A stretch of DNA of 35,935 nucleotides from an uncultured Elusimicrobia bacterium (GCA_903881545.1 CAIRTQ010000106.1:1-35935), one strand, 5' to 3'; positions 18,401-26,593 are shown, counted from the first letter of the stretch. Numbers and translations: made by a program. Notes: generated by a model from the letters alone, not told the origin.

Positions 18401-21145
18401 TGCGGTATGGTTGGCGCGCATTGTCGGCATAGGGTTCGGGAGGGTTTGCCAGACCCCGGAAGTGGAGTAGTAGATTTCTGCGCTCGTCAGATAGGAGGGA
18501 GCGCATGCTGGGCAGGCGATACTCTTGCCGTAGCCGCCGAGCACGAGCACGTTGCCGTCGGGCAGAATCGTGGCCGTGTGGTGCTGGCGCGTGTACGACA
18601 TGGAACTCGTGGGAACCCACACTCCGGTGTCGGGATAATAGATCTCAGCGCTGGCGATGGGGCCGGTAGACACGGCATTGGTGGATGCGCCGCCGGCCAC
18701 GAGCACGCGGCCATTGAGCAGCAAGGTTGCGGTATGCAGTTGCCGCGTGTCGCGCAGGGAGCCGGTCAGCGTAAAGGTCGGTGCCGTGGGGTTGCTGGCG
18801 GTCTGATCACCCGGCGTAAAAAGCTCCGAGGTCGCGAGGATGCTGGAGCCATTTGAGCCGCCGGCGATGAGGATCTGGCCGCTGGGCAAGGTCGTCGCCG
18901 TATGCAGTTGGCGGGCGGTGCTCATGGAATTGGAAAGCGCGTCGAAAGTGTTCAGCGGGCTCCAGCTGAGGGCTCGCCAAGGGGGGCTCGTGAGTTGCTG
19001 GTAGGTCATGCCGCCCACCAAATGCACGCTGCCGCGTGAGTCCAAAGTCGAGGTTTGTCCGAAGCTTTGCCCGAGGAGATGTCCGCCATTCGGTGGGTAA
19101 GCCCATCTTTGACCGCCGGCGCCGCCAACCGGCGAATACTCCTCATCGTCGCCGTAGGACATCGAGTTGATGACGGCGACAAGCCGGGGCGCGGTGAGCG
19201 TGTCAGTAAGATTAGTGAGGATGAGCTGGTCTGATTCCAGGCCCTGGACCGTGCCAGCCAGCGCGGTCATGGAGAGTCCGCTCATGATTATGGGATTTGT
19301 GAGGCTGGCGGTATAAGAAGAAAGGGTCACCTGTCCGTCAATTTGACTAAAGGTGACATCGAGTGTTATTTCAGGACCGTGGGAGCCCGTGGTCACGGTT
19401 CCGCTGTAAGGGCCCGCTTTGGCGCTGTTGATCTGTATGGTGGCTAGCTGTGTGCCCTGGGCGCTCATTGTAATGAATGCGTTGGAGAGCGCTACCGTGA
19501 TGTTGCTGAGATTCGCGCCAGTCTGAATTTCAGGTGGTAGGCCTTGCAGCGTCACGTTTGCCCGGATGTTCGCTGCTCCAATATCGATGGTAGAGGAATC
19601 GCCTGGTGCTGAATTTATGGTGAATGGAGGGCTGTAAGGGATTGATTCAGAAGTAATGCCGTTGTTGATAGGGAAGGTGACGTTTATTGGATTGGCCGTC
19701 CATGCTATCGTGCCTGCATTGGCGCCGTTGTCGACCGTTATTGTGTAAGCCGCCTGGCTGATGAGGCCGCAGTTGGTTGGATTTGCAGGCTCGCATTGTG
19801 CTGAAGTGCCTGCGAGGTCTCCGTATAGTCCCGTGCCGAGCGGTTGGCCGGGAGTGGTAGGGGGCACACCGCCGGCGAAATTAACCCTGCCGAAGGAGAA
19901 TGGAATCGTCGGGTTCGGCGGAGTTACGGTATTATCTCCTGCGAAGTAAAGCTGGCCGTCATGGATGACGCCGGTGACGTTATGGGCGTTGCCGGCGTAG
20001 TCGGCCAGATGGAATCTTAAGGGCACGCTGAACCGCGTCGTGCAACCGCCGAGCACGCTCGTAATGATCCCGCTGTTGATGCAAATCTTCGGGGCCGGGC
20101 TATCGTTTAAAGCGGCGTTATATCCATTCAAATAGGAATTGGTCAAGCCTCCCAGGCCGCCGAAGACCGTGAGGGAACCGTCAGCCTTGAGCGAGGCCGA
20201 TTGCATTTCTCGCCGGACGAACATGCGCGCGTCGAGGGTGCAGTGGTCGCCGATGGAATCATATATTTCCGTTGATCTTAGGTAGCCGCGGCTGAGCGAG
20301 GGATAGGGCTCCAGTTGTGAGCCGTCGTTGCTGTTTACATTGTCCTGGTAGTCCAAGCCGTCTATGCCGCCGGCTATGAAGACATGCTGGCCGTCTCCCA
20401 TCAAGGTGGCGGTGTGCGCCGCGCGGGCCTGGACCATCGCTCCGGAGCTTCGCATCAATCCTGAGACTGGGTCGAACCTTTCCGTGCTGTTGAGGTAGAC
20501 ACCGCTTCCGGAGGTTCCTCCCGCGAACCAGACCTCGCCATTGGCGAGGGCCGTAGCGCTGTGTAGGGCGCGCTCCTGGGCCAATGCGGGCGCCGCGCTG
20601 AAGCTGCCGGGCGCTGCGCCGCAGGGCGGCGCCGGGTTGATTGGAGTGAAGAAGTCGCAGGTGTTCGTGGCTGTGTTGGGATTGGTGTTGCCCCCACAGA
20701 TGAGGACTTTGCCTGCATTGGTTCCGGTGAAAAGAAGGCTCGCCGTGTGGTTGAAGCGGGCCGTGCCCATGCTGAGAAAAACGCTGTGCCAACAGTTTTG
20801 GGCCGGGTTGTACACATTGGCCGAGGCCAAGGCGCCGCCATTGGAGCCTCCGGCCACCAGCACCTCGCCGTTCGGCAGGAGGGTTGCCGTATGTGAGGCG
20901 CGAGCTATGAAGTTCGCGTTGATAGCGGCGATGACCGAGCCGTTTTCAAGGATCAACTGGACGCTGTTCGAGGCCGGGCCGTTGGAAGTGAGTTCGCCAC
21001 CAACGATGAGCATGGTGCGGTCTGGCAGGAGCGTCGTGGAATGGAAGGCGCGGGGCGTCACCTGTGCCGCCGCGTTCTGCGCGGAAGCGGCCGCCCCTAA
21101 CAGGGAGCAAATCCCAACTGCCAACCGAAGATTATGTCTTGCCAT
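15434..21145 (-). CDS. Giant exported Kelch-repeat/fibronectin protein with C-terminal sorting-type domain
   Basis: The 1903-residue protein starts with a signal peptide (MARHNLRLAVGICSLLGAAASAQ). Residues about 30-345 carry Kelch/galactose-oxidase-type blades (HTATLLPNGEVLVAGGSN and variants). Residues about 350-700 are a Thr/Asn-rich beta region without Kelch motifs. A second, larger Kelch set follows (about 700-1110), then an early-set domain (about 1115-1225, from PGRAFTVTGSRF) as in galactose-oxidase-like proteins, and several fibronectin type III-like domains (about 1230-1630). The C-terminus (about 1815-1903) has SRIYPNPLYAG, GSRVRIFTLRGELV and ASGVYLVDIEAAGKR, typical of FlgD-like or type IX sorting domains. 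I see no copper-site evidence for oxidase activity. It probably is displayed on the surface and acts in adhesion or glycan binding (inference). It overlaps the PorV-like gene by 4 nt. Confidence 0.85.
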   Translation of the reverse strand: MARHNLRLAVGICSLLGAAASAQNAAAQVTPRAFHSTTLLPDRTMLIVGGELTSNGPASNSVQLILENGSVIAAINANFIARASHTATLLPNGEVLVAGGSNGGALASANVYNPAQNCWHSVFLSMGTARFNHTASLLFTGTNAGKVLICGGNTNPNTATNTCDFFTPINPAPPCGAAPGSFSAAPALAQERALHSATALANGEVWFAGGTSGSGVYLNSTERFDPVSGLMRSSGAMVQARAAHTATLMGDGQHVFIAGGIDGLDYQDNVNSNDGSQLEPYPSLSRGYLRSTEIYDSIGDHCTLDARMFVRREMQSASLKADGSLTVFGGLGGLTNSYLNGYNAALNDSPAPKICINSGIITSVLGGCTTRFSVPLRFHLADYAGNAHNVTGVIHDGQLYFAGDNTVTPPNPTIPFSFGRVNFAGGVPPTTPGQPLGTGLYGDLAGTSAQCEPANPTNCGLISQAAYTITVDNGANAGTIAWTANPINVTFPINNGITSESIPYSPPFTINSAPGDSSTIDIGAANIRANVTLQGLPPEIQTGANLSNITVALSNAFITMSAQGTQLATIQINSAKAGPYSGTVTTGSHGPEITLDVTFSQIDGQVTLSSYTASLTNPIIMSGLSMTALAGTVQGLESDQLILTNLTDTLTAPRLVAVINSMSYGDDEEYSPVGGAGGQRWAYPPNGGHLLGQSFGQTSTLDSRGSVHLVGGMTYQQLTSPPWRALSWSPLNTFDALSNSMSTARQLHTATTLPSGQILIAGGSNGSSILATSELFTPGDQTASNPTAPTFTLTGSLRDTRQLHTATLLLNGRVLVAGGASTNAVSTGPIASAEIYYPDTGVWVPTSSMSYTRQHHTATILPDGNVLVLGGYGKSIACPACAPSYLTSAEIYYSTSGVWQTLPNPMPTMRANHTATLLQDGRVLVVGGEDASHVLNTYTLYDWQSGLWTSGILPASVRHHSATLLQDGEVLVSGGDDGNWEQGYSWMYNPALNTWVTAGTLPVPVQSHTAILLPNGSVLVAGGAVLQSGGTPKMTTQIFSPMFGWTLWGGGFSTARAYHTMTMAQDGTLYALGGYNGTSALASAESHGWFSTNLDSHSQSYPPSPRRPLISAVDEPVLVPGRAFTVTGSRFHGQTEASGGGAGAANSDYRHPRLILQAMDGSAGTASQGNSGYILNLSTYIYQNANNLWDSSLTVTLPATLPYGWYRLYAGANDQVSQSYFVQAGPPKPTLGVSAVTPTVLGSNSVRYCWPNPSTSDYDGFNIYAAAASGAVWVSTVAVAKSAVSPSQTCYTMTGLVPGSPQQAYVSPYNISGDYIPLTPSATSYTTGIPPVANLSGLGANSSSIRWTWNNIAGLGFHVYCGTCTVDPVTLKPPLLATVAVNLSTAVYNTVWLDTGLSTNTSRSVKVSAYNPTTLDEGTMSLATAWTLAAAPGLSSHIPNPDNVTTNSMTVYWDPQGNPAGTGYQIRLNPPAAGPYNTVSTYTVVTGLSPGQRYTVSAFSLNGATPPMSNPAAAPYVLLGSSATLANPATNLAVTETTPASISLSWSTNGNSAGTVYQLNYTTVAVTDVNDPNFDLSYATTTTASPFTIANLWASLTYSVRVRAVSPLGAPTAFDPTAFVTTVTYNGGAAPGSLAGVIHHLTDTVIYGSVGLPGGKPAPRFVRFHAPPLSFPSDTTITISTFSIYDTVLDPAVQGSLCGGDANMAFVISANPPINPTGPAFFSVTYNPAVGEPAGLNAAQILQHRAALLRYNATRRSASDTCVPEPTTVDIKGAVVPGQQYSISGQINELTETYANNKHLAIFQVGDATATLVDVPGNSRIYPNPLYAGRNGGNATLEVPPGSRVRIFTLRGELVNDLTADATSGLLYWNATNRAGRLVASGVYLVDIEAAGKRDIRKLAVIR

Positions 21146-21182
21146 AGATGCCGGGCCAAGGTCCGTCCGGCGTTGTGGGGTA

Positions 21183-21211
21183 AGGATACCTGGGGCGTGT
21201 TACAAAATCAA
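21183..21211 (-). promoter_or_regulatory. Candidate promoter of the Kelch-porV operon
   Basis: On the minus strand TTGATT (21206-21211), a 17-nt spacer and TATCCT (21183-21188) precede the ATG at 21145 by 37 nt. The predicted leader is about 30 nt and contains no clear Shine-Dalgarno site. The -35 box overlaps the region just after the hairpin that follows the CBM gene. Confidence 0.5.
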
Positions 21212-21212
21212 G

Positions 21213-21228
21213 AACGCTCGAAAGCGCC
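21213..21228 (-). terminator. Weak hairpin after the CBM gene
   Basis: Minus-strand CGCT-TTCG-AGCG forms a UUCG-type tetraloop hairpin, extended by two G-U pairs, starting 3 nt after the stop at 21231 and followed by CTTGATTTT. It could be a weak terminator that also abuts the next promoter. Confidence 0.3.
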
Positions 21229-21230
21229 TT

Positions 21231-21815
21231 TTACGGCAACTTCCAGACCGAAGCCCCTCGGTCTCTCTTGGGGTTATTAGGGTCGAGCGTTTTCTTGCCG
21301 TCTACTAAAAACCAATAGCGGTAGTTGTTCCCAGGCAGCAGATAGAGGGTCAAAGTCCATAAGCCAGCCTTCTCTTGGGCCATGTCGCGGTGTCCGCCGC
21401 GCACGATGAAAGCGCCGACCAGTCGCACGTTGCGGGCGCGGGCAGCCTTGATCTTGAATTCGACCGGGACGGAATGCCGCTTTTCCTCGGGGCGGACTGC
21501 GGCCGCCGCTATCCGGGGTTCTTTAGGCGCCGCCGCAGGGGCAGGCTCTTCGATGATTTGAGAGGATGGTTGGGGCGCCGATGCTGGCGGCGTCGCGGCG
21601 GGGGCCGACGACTTTCGGCTGAAGACCTTTACGGAGGCGTCCGGGGCGTTGAGGTGCTGATAGAGGACTTTCGCCAAAGTCCCGCCGCAGACGATGAAGA
21701 TCGCGGAGTCGAGCGCCAGCAGAGCGGCCCAAAGCTTCCGCCCTCCGCCGGAAGGGGCGCTCACGGCAACGGTTTCCGGTTCCGGCTCCTGCTTGAGCCC
21801 AAAGAGATCGACCAT
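21231..21815 (-). CDS. Membrane-anchored protein with glycogen-binding-like (AMPK/CBM48-type) domain
   Basis: The 194-residue protein has a short cytoplasmic N-terminus, one transmembrane helix (about 27-48, WAALLALDSAIFIVCGGTL), an Ala/Pro-rich linker (about 65-115) and a C-terminal beta-sandwich domain (about 117-194). That domain shows VEFKIKAARARNVRLVGAF, GLWTLTLYLLPGNNYRYWFL and a closing VDGKKTLDPNNP, the pattern of the early-set/CBM48 domains in glycogen-branching enzymes and AMPK beta subunits. No catalytic domain is attached. The domain may bind an alpha-glucan or, as often happens in this fold, simply be structural. The gene has its own promoter with leaderless geometry, right after kdsC. 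Confidence 0.75.
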   Translation of the reverse strand: MVDLFGLKQEPEPETVAVSAPSGGGRKLWAALLALDSAIFIVCGGTLAKVLYQHLNAPDASVKVFSRKSSAPAATPPASAPQPSSQIIEEPAPAAAPKEPRIAAAAVRPEEKRHSVPVEFKIKAARARNVRLVGAFIVRGGHRDMAQEKAGLWTLTLYLLPGNNYRYWFLVDGKKTLDPNNPKRDRGASVWKLP

Positions 21816-21822
21816 CGCAGAG

Positions 21823-21852
21823 ATTCTACCGACTCTTCCGCCGTCGTGTCAA
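21823..21852 (-). promoter_or_regulatory. Strong sigma70 promoter of the CBM gene, leaderless geometry
   Basis: On the minus strand a perfect TTGACA (21847-21852), an 18-nt spacer and TAGAAT (21823-21828) lie 7 nt before the ATG at 21815. There is no Shine-Dalgarno site. The TGA stop of kdsC (21849-21851) lies inside the -35 box. Confidence 0.75.
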
Positions 21853-22397
21853 CGGAACCGTTCCAGCACGCCGAGCCACAGGCCCTGCGATTTGAGCACC
21901 GCTTCCGCCACTTCGCGGACGGCGCCTTCGCCGCCGGGCCTGCGGGTGATCCAGTGGGCCGCGGCGCGCACCTCGGGCCGGGCATTGCTCACGGCCACGG
22001 CCACGCCGACGGCGCGCAGGACGGGCAGGTCCTGGATGTCGTCGCCGATGTAGAGCACGTCCTTCGGCGCGACGGCCGCGGCCCGGCAGATCTCGGCGAA
22101 GACGGTTTTCTTATCCAGGCGGTGCTGGTAGACATAGCTCATCTTCAGGGTTTTCATGCGTTCGGCTACCCCCTGGGATATGCGCCCGCTGATGATCCCG
22201 GTTTTGATGCCCAGCCCGGCGAGCCAGTCTAGGGCGATGGAGTCCTGCGAGTGCATCCCCTTGAACTCCACGAGTTTGCCCGCGGTGTCCACGAAGTGGT
22301 AAAGGATCCCGTTGGTCAGGACCCCGTCAACGTCCATGAGCACGACCCGCACCCGGCGCAGGCGGGCTGTCAGGTCCCGCGGGCTCAGCCGCTTCAA
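21849..22397 (-). CDS. kdsC: KdsC-like 3-deoxy-D-manno-octulosonate 8-phosphate phosphatase (HAD family)
   Basis: The 182-residue protein has the HAD nucleophile motif LMDVDGVLTNG (20-30; Asp22 and Asp24), a Ser/Thr motif IISGRIS, a conserved Lys (DKKTVF) and the acidic motif IGDDIQDLPVL. This is the short, capless C0 type typical of KdsC/YrbI. KdsC dephosphorylates Kdo-8-phosphate on the way to the Kdo of lipopolysaccharide, supporting an outer-membrane organism. Related phosphatases act on other sugar-acid phosphates, so the substrate is likely rather than certain. The only start that fits is a TTG at 22397, with GAGG 7 nt upstream and a TTGA overlap with the tal-pgi stop. Confidence 0.85.
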   Translation of the reverse strand: MKRLSPRDLTARLRRVRVVLMDVDGVLTNGILYHFVDTAGKLVEFKGMHSQDSIALDWLAGLGIKTGIISGRISQGVAERMKTLKMSYVYQHRLDKKTVFAEICRAAAVAPKDVLYIGDDIQDLPVLRAVGVAVAVSNARPEVRAAAHWITRRPGGEGAVREVAEAVLKSQGLWLGVLERFR

Positions 22398-25228
22398 GCG
22401 ACCACCTCGGCGCAGGCGTTGACCAGCGCCCGCAAGGACTCCGCCGGCGCGCGGCCTAGGTTGAGGCGCAGGATGCGGCGTTTGCCCTCCAGCATGGCGG
22501 CGTAGTCGCCGCGGGCCTGGGCCCGGTGCAAGGTTCCGAAGCTGTATTCCCGTCCCGGCACTGGCAGCGGTTGCGAGTCGGGCTGCACCAGCTCCAGGAA
22601 GAGCCCGTTGGCGCCCCCTCCTTTATAGAGCTGCCCCGTGGAGTGGAGGTAGCGCGGGCCGAACTGCACGGTGACGGCCGCCTTGGTGGATCGGCGCAAC
22701 TGGCGCTGTAGGATTTCCAGCTGCAGCCGTGAGTCCTCATCGGGATGCACGAAGGCCAGCACCGCGCAATAGTCGCCGGGCTTGAGCCGCTGCATATGGG
22801 CCTCCAGCACCCGGCGCAACGGCATGTCTAGGCCGCGCTGTGCTCCGAGGTCCGCCAAGAGTCCCGGGTCGGCGAAGGCGGCCAGGCCGCCGGCGCGCAG
22901 GTTCGCGGTTTCCTTGGGAAGGTCGCCGTCGTCCAAAACGGAGAGGAGCCTCTTGGTCTGGTCCTTGGCGCTCTGCACATCGGGTTGGTCGAACGGATTG
23001 ACTTCCAGCAGGAAGCCGGCCGCGGCGGTCGCGATCTCCCAAAGGAAGAATTGCGCCCCCACCTCGCGGCGGTCGGACAAGGAAAAACGCAGCACGGGAT
23101 GCCCGGCGCGCTCCAGCGCGGCCAGCCGCGCTTCGGCCTCAGGCTCGGGGTGCCCGCGCAAGGCGATGCGTACGAACAGCCGGTCCGGCCCGTAGCGGGC
23201 GGGTTCGTCGAGGGGTTCGCCGTGGACCGGCAGGATGCCGCGCCCTTCCTTGCCGGTGGATTCCGCGATGAGCTGCTCGATCCACAGTCCCAGCGCGTCG
23301 AGGGCTGGGGACAATGACAGGGTCAGCTTGTCGCGGCCCTCCCGGGCGTGCCGTCCCAAGGCCGCGCCCAGGCGCAGACCCGTGTTCTCCGGGCTTGCCC
23401 CGGCCGCGGCGCAGGCGTGGGCGCAGGCGCGCGCGGCGTTCAGAAGGCCCTCCACGTCCACGCCCATGAGCGCGGCGGGCACCAACCCGAAGAGCGAAAG
23501 CGCCGAGAATCGGCCGCCCACGTCCGCCGGGTTGAGGAAGACCTTGCGGAAGCCCCGGGAGATGGCCATCTTCTCCATGGCCGTGCCGGGGTCCGTGATG
23601 GCCACGAATTGGCGGCCGGCGGCGCCGGCGCGGACTCCGGGACGACGGGCGGCCTTGTCGAAAAAGTAGTCGAGGAGGCAATTGGGTTCTATGGTCGAGC
23701 CTGACTTGCTGGAGATAAGGAAGAGCGTGCGCGCTAGGTCGAGGCGGCCCTCCAGGGCCGCCACCGATGCGGGATTGGTTGAGTCGAGCACTTCGAGGGC
23801 GAGGTACCCGGGCGTCCGGTCGAAGACCTGGCGGAAGACCTCGCAGGAGAGGCTCGAACCTCCCATCCCGAGTACGACGGCGTGCGTGAATCCCTCTCGG
23901 CGTGCCTCGGCGGCAAAACTGCGCACCGGCCCCAGGCCGGCGGCCATGGCGTCGGGCAAGGTGAGCCAGCCCAGGCTGTTGCGGATGATCTTTTGGTGGG
24001 CCGGCTCGCTTTTCCACAGGCCGAAGTCCTTGGCCCACAGCCGTTCCGGGAAGCGGGCCCGGCGCAGGTCGGCCAAGCTAGCAGCGTCGGCGTCCGCGGC
24101 GGCCAGGGTGGAATCCTTCTTGGCGGCCACGGTCCGCAGGATGGCGGCGTAGGATTTCGCGAAGGCCTCCAGGCCTTCGACTTCAAGGCGGCCCGCGACC
24201 TGTTCCAGGTCGATGCCCAAGGCTTGCAGCTTTTCTTGGACACGCCGCGCCGCCTCAGCCCCGTCCTCCAGGCTTGGCCGGCAGAGGCCGTGGTATCGGA
24301 AGGCGGCCAGAGTGGCCGGCGGCATGGTGTTGACCGTGTCCGGGCCGATGAGTTCGGAAACGTAGAGCGTGTCCGGGTATTTTAGATTCTTGGTGCCGGT
24401 CGAGGCCCAAAGCAGCCGCTGCGGCCGGGCCCCCTTGCGCTGGAGGGCGGCGAAACGCTCGCTCGCGAATTCCTTCTTGAAGCTCTGGTAGGCTAGCGCG
24501 GCATTGGCCACCCCCGCCCGCCCGAGCAACTCTGTGGCCTCGCGGCCGGCCGCGGCGTCGCGCTGGGCCAGTTCTTGGAGCAGCGGGTCCACGGCCGAGT
24601 CCGTCCGGCTGACGAAGAAGCTCGCTACCGAGGCCGCGCCGGAGAGGTCCTTGCCGTGGGAGGCGCGCCGTTCCAGGCCTTGCAGGAAGGCCTCCACGAC
24701 CTGGGCGTAGCGCCGTCGGGAAAAGAGGAGCGTCACATTGACCGGCACGCCGTCGGCGAGAGTCTCCGTGATGGCGGGCAGGGCCGCCTCGGTGCCCGGA
24801 ATCTTGATCATGACATTGGGCCGGCCCACGAGGCCATGCAGGCGCAGAGCTTCAGCGTGGCTGGCCTTCGCGTTGTGGGCTAATTCCGGAGGGAGCTCCA
24901 GGCTGACGAAGCCGTCCCGGCCCTGGGATTCGTCATAGACTCCCCGCAGCAGGTCGGCCGCGGCCCGGATGTCTTCCGCGGCTACGGCCTCGAAGAGGGC
25001 TTGCGGTTCGGGATGGCTCGCGGCGAGGCGGCGCACCGTCTCGTCGTAATCGTGGGAAGATGCCAGGGCTTTCTCGAATATGGCGGGGTTGGAGGTGAGG
25101 CCGCTGACTCCGTCTTCGGCGATGAGCCGCTTGAGTTCCCCGGATTCCAGCAGCTCCCGGCTGATGTAATCCAGCCAGACGCTGACACCGAAACGGGACA
25201 ATTTGTGAAGGCCGTTGCGCTGGCTCAT
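22394..25228 (-). CDS. Bifunctional transaldolase/glucose-6-phosphate isomerase
   Basis: This 944-residue fusion joins a transaldolase (about 1-370) to a phosphoglucose isomerase (about 400-944). The transaldolase part has [16 protein letters not shown] (40-55) and the Schiff-base Lys in [16 protein letters not shown] (Lys142). The isomerase part has [24 protein letters not shown] and [15 protein letters not shown], the two PGI signatures. Transaldolase exchanges dihydroxyacetone units in the non-oxidative pentose phosphate pathway, and PGI interconverts glucose-6-P and fructose-6-P, so the product of one is the substrate of the other. Such fusions are known in several bacterial phyla. The ATG at 25228 overlaps the rpiB stop by 4 nt; an ATG at 25258 in the same frame is less likely. 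Confidence 0.95.
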   Translation of the reverse strand: MSQRNGLHKLSRFGVSVWLDYISRELLESGELKRLIAEDGVSGLTSNPAIFEKALASSHDYDETVRRLAASHPEPQALFEAVAAEDIRAAADLLRGVYDESQGRDGFVSLELPPELAHNAKASHAEALRLHGLVGRPNVMIKIPGTEAALPAITETLADGVPVNVTLLFSRRRYAQVVEAFLQGLERRASHGKDLSGAASVASFFVSRTDSAVDPLLQELAQRDAAAGREATELLGRAGVANAALAYQSFKKEFASERFAALQRKGARPQRLLWASTGTKNLKYPDTLYVSELIGPDTVNTMPPATLAAFRYHGLCRPSLEDGAEAARRVQEKLQALGIDLEQVAGRLEVEGLEAFAKSYAAILRTVAAKKDSTLAAADADAASLADLRRARFPERLWAKDFGLWKSEPAHQKIIRNSLGWLTLPDAMAAGLGPVRSFAAEARREGFTHAVVLGMGGSSLSCEVFRQVFDRTPGYLALEVLDSTNPASVAALEGRLDLARTLFLISSKSGSTIEPNCLLDYFFDKAARRPGVRAGAAGRQFVAITDPGTAMEKMAISRGFRKVFLNPADVGGRFSALSLFGLVPAALMGVDVEGLLNAARACAHACAAAGASPENTGLRLGAALGRHAREGRDKLTLSLSPALDALGLWIEQLIAESTGKEGRGILPVHGEPLDEPARYGPDRLFVRIALRGHPEPEAEARLAALERAGHPVLRFSLSDRREVGAQFFLWEIATAAAGFLLEVNPFDQPDVQSAKDQTKRLLSVLDDGDLPKETANLRAGGLAAFADPGLLADLGAQRGLDMPLRRVLEAHMQRLKPGDYCAVLAFVHPDEDSRLQLEILQRQLRRSTKAAVTVQFGPRYLHSTGQLYKGGGANGLFLELVQPDSQPLPVPGREYSFGTLHRAQARGDYAAMLEGKRRILRLNLGRAPAESLRALVNACAEVVA

Positions 25229-25686
25229 GGGCGGCGCTCCTTGTATTCGTTTTCCCAAGCCGTTACCTTGTCGCGCCGGCGCTTGTGGCGCTCGGCGTTG
25301 GAGAACCGGGCGGCCAGGAAGGCGCGCACGATCTCGCAGGCGAGTTCCGAGCCGACTACCCGGCCGCCCAAGCAGAGGATGTTGATGTCGTCGTCCTCCA
25401 CGCCCTGGCGGGCGGAGAAGGTGTCATGGCAAAGCCCGGCGCGGATGCCCGGTATCTTATTGGCGGCCACCGACGCGCCCACCCCGCTGCCGCAGATCAT
25501 CAGGCCGCGTTCGGCCCGGCCGGAGAGGATCGCCTCGGCCACCTTGCGGGTGTAATCGGGATAGTCCACCGCGTCGCAGGAGTAAGTTCCGACGTCCTCG
25601 ACTTCATGGCCCGCGTCTTTGAGCAAGCCGAGCAGGATACGCTTGAGCTCGAATCCGGCGTGATCGCAGCCTAGGGTGATGCGCAT
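25225..25686 (-). CDS. rpiB: RpiB-type ribose-5-phosphate isomerase
   Basis: The 153-residue protein has the RpiB/LacAB start [13 protein letters not shown] (6-18), the catalytic-Cys loop [14 protein letters not shown] (Cys65) and [12 protein letters not shown] (101-112). RpiB interconverts ribose-5-P and ribulose-5-P, which fits directly with the transaldolase encoded next to it. In the segment [14 protein letters not shown] the position where many RpiB proteins have His (E-H-N-D or E-H-D-D) holds Asp. This residue helps sugar-ring opening in the E. coli enzyme, so specificity may be altered. The ATG at 25686 has no Shine-Dalgarno and lies 6 nt after a TAGAAT box, so the mRNA is probably leaderless. 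Confidence 0.9.
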   Translation of the reverse strand: MRITLGCDHAGFELKRILLGLLKDAGHEVEDVGTYSCDAVDYPDYTRKVAEAILSGRAERGLMICGSGVGASVAANKIPGIRAGLCHDTFSARQGVEDDDINILCLGGRVVGSELACEIVRAFLAARFSNAERHKRRRDKVTAWENEYKERRP

Positions 25687-25692
25687 GCTGAG

Positions 25693-25721
25693 ATTCTACC
25701 CTGTCGGGGGAGGGTGGTCAA
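25693..25721 (-). promoter_or_regulatory. Strong sigma70 promoter of the rpiB-tal/pgi-kdsC operon, leaderless geometry
   Basis: On the minus strand TTGACC (25716-25721), a 17-nt spacer and TAGAAT (25693-25698) sit 6 nt before the ATG at 25686. There is no Shine-Dalgarno. The TGA stop of the upstream kinase gene (25718-25720) lies inside the -35 box. Confidence 0.75.
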
Positions 25722-26593
25722 TGCTCCGTTTTCGCTTCGAGAACCGCCGCCGCTTCGGCCGCCGTCATGAGCGGCGCGCGCGCACTTGCCCGGGGCAGGG
25801 TTCGCCGCAAGGCTGCCAGGAAGCGCGCCCGCAAGGGGGCGTCCGCGAAGACCCCCCCCCACCAGGACACGGGGATCTCCCGGTCCCAATGCAGGCCTTT
25901 CCCGGCATCGGCGGCCAGGGCCGCGAGCTGCCGCGCCGCTTCCGCGCGGATGCGGCCAGCGGGGCGTCCAATACTGTCGGTGCCGGTGTCGGCGCCGCGT
26001 CGCGCCATCCGTAGTACCCGTGGGGCCAGCGCGGCGACGGCCCGTATGGGTTCGGCCGAGCGCGCCAGGGCCAGCGGATCGGCGCGCAGGGCTGCGCGCA
26101 GGGCCGCGTCGCGCAGGGCGCGGCGTCCGATCCAGAACCCGGAGCCGGCATCGCCCAGGAGCTGGCCCCAACCTCCGGCGCGCTGCAGCTTCCCGCGGCC
26201 GTCGCGGGCCAGCGCGATGGAGCCGGTGCCGCTGAGCACGAGTATTCCCGGCCCTCCGGCGAACGCCGCCAGATGCGCCCAGTGCGCGTCGGAAGCCGTG
26301 GTCACGCGCCGGGCTTGGCCGCGCAGCAGCCTGAGCGCTCGGGCCCGGTCAGCGGCAGCTCCCAGGCCCGCGGCGCCGACGTTTAACCGTTCCAGCCGGC
26401 GGAATGCGAGCTTGCGGCGCAGCTGGCGCAGAGCCTCGGGCAGTTGCGGCCAGGGCACGGCGGGCACGCGGCAGCGCTTGAGAACGCGGCCTGTCCCGTC
26501 GGCCAAGCAAGCGCGCAGCCAGGTCCGTCCGAGGTCTATGCCGAGGCGCAATGCCTGCGGGCCGCGCGGCCGTCGCGAAAGGGGCTTCTTCAC
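25718..26593 (-). CDS. BadF/BadG-type sugar kinase (N-acetylglucosamine kinase-like)
   Basis: The 291-residue protein belongs to the ASKHA kinase fold. It has the phosphate-1 motif LRLGIDLGRTWLRACL (16-31), an adenosine/phosphate-2 segment ILVLSGTGSIALAR, then GGWGQLLGDAGSGFWIGRRA, the last being typical of BadF/BadG/BcrA and GlcNAc/glucosamine kinases. At 291 residues it has the length of GlcNAc-kinase-like members rather than benzoyl-CoA reductase subunits and lacks their Fe-S Cys motif. It probably phosphorylates an amino sugar feeding cell-wall or envelope sugar pools (inference). It overlaps the upstream lipoprotein gene by 4 nt. A rare run of C (about 25855-25861) lies inside it. Confidence 0.8.
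   Translation of the reverse strand: MKKPLSRRPRGPQALRLGIDLGRTWLRACLADGTGRVLKRCRVPAVPWPQLPEALRQLRRKLAFRRLERLNVGAAGLGAAADRARALRLLRGQARRVTTASDAHWAHLAAFAGGPGILVLSGTGSIALARDGRGKLQRAGGWGQLLGDAGSGFWIGRRALRDAALRAALRADPLALARSAEPIRAVAALAPRVLRMARRGADTGTDSIGRPAGRIRAEAARQLAALAADAGKGLHWDREIPVSWWGGVFADAPLRARFLAALRRTLPRASARAPLMTAAEAAAVLEAKTEH

Noticed and set aside
18390..18920. Short DNA repeats such as GCAAGGTTGCGGTATG within the Kelch gene, considered as a repeat array
   Set aside because: They follow the Kelch blade period and encode the recurring TATLL motif; not CRISPR or a mobile repeat.
15434..21145. Galactose-oxidase enzyme activity for the Kelch protein
   Set aside because: The blades and early-set domain resemble that family, but I could not identify the Tyr-Cys and His copper ligands, so only structure is claimed.
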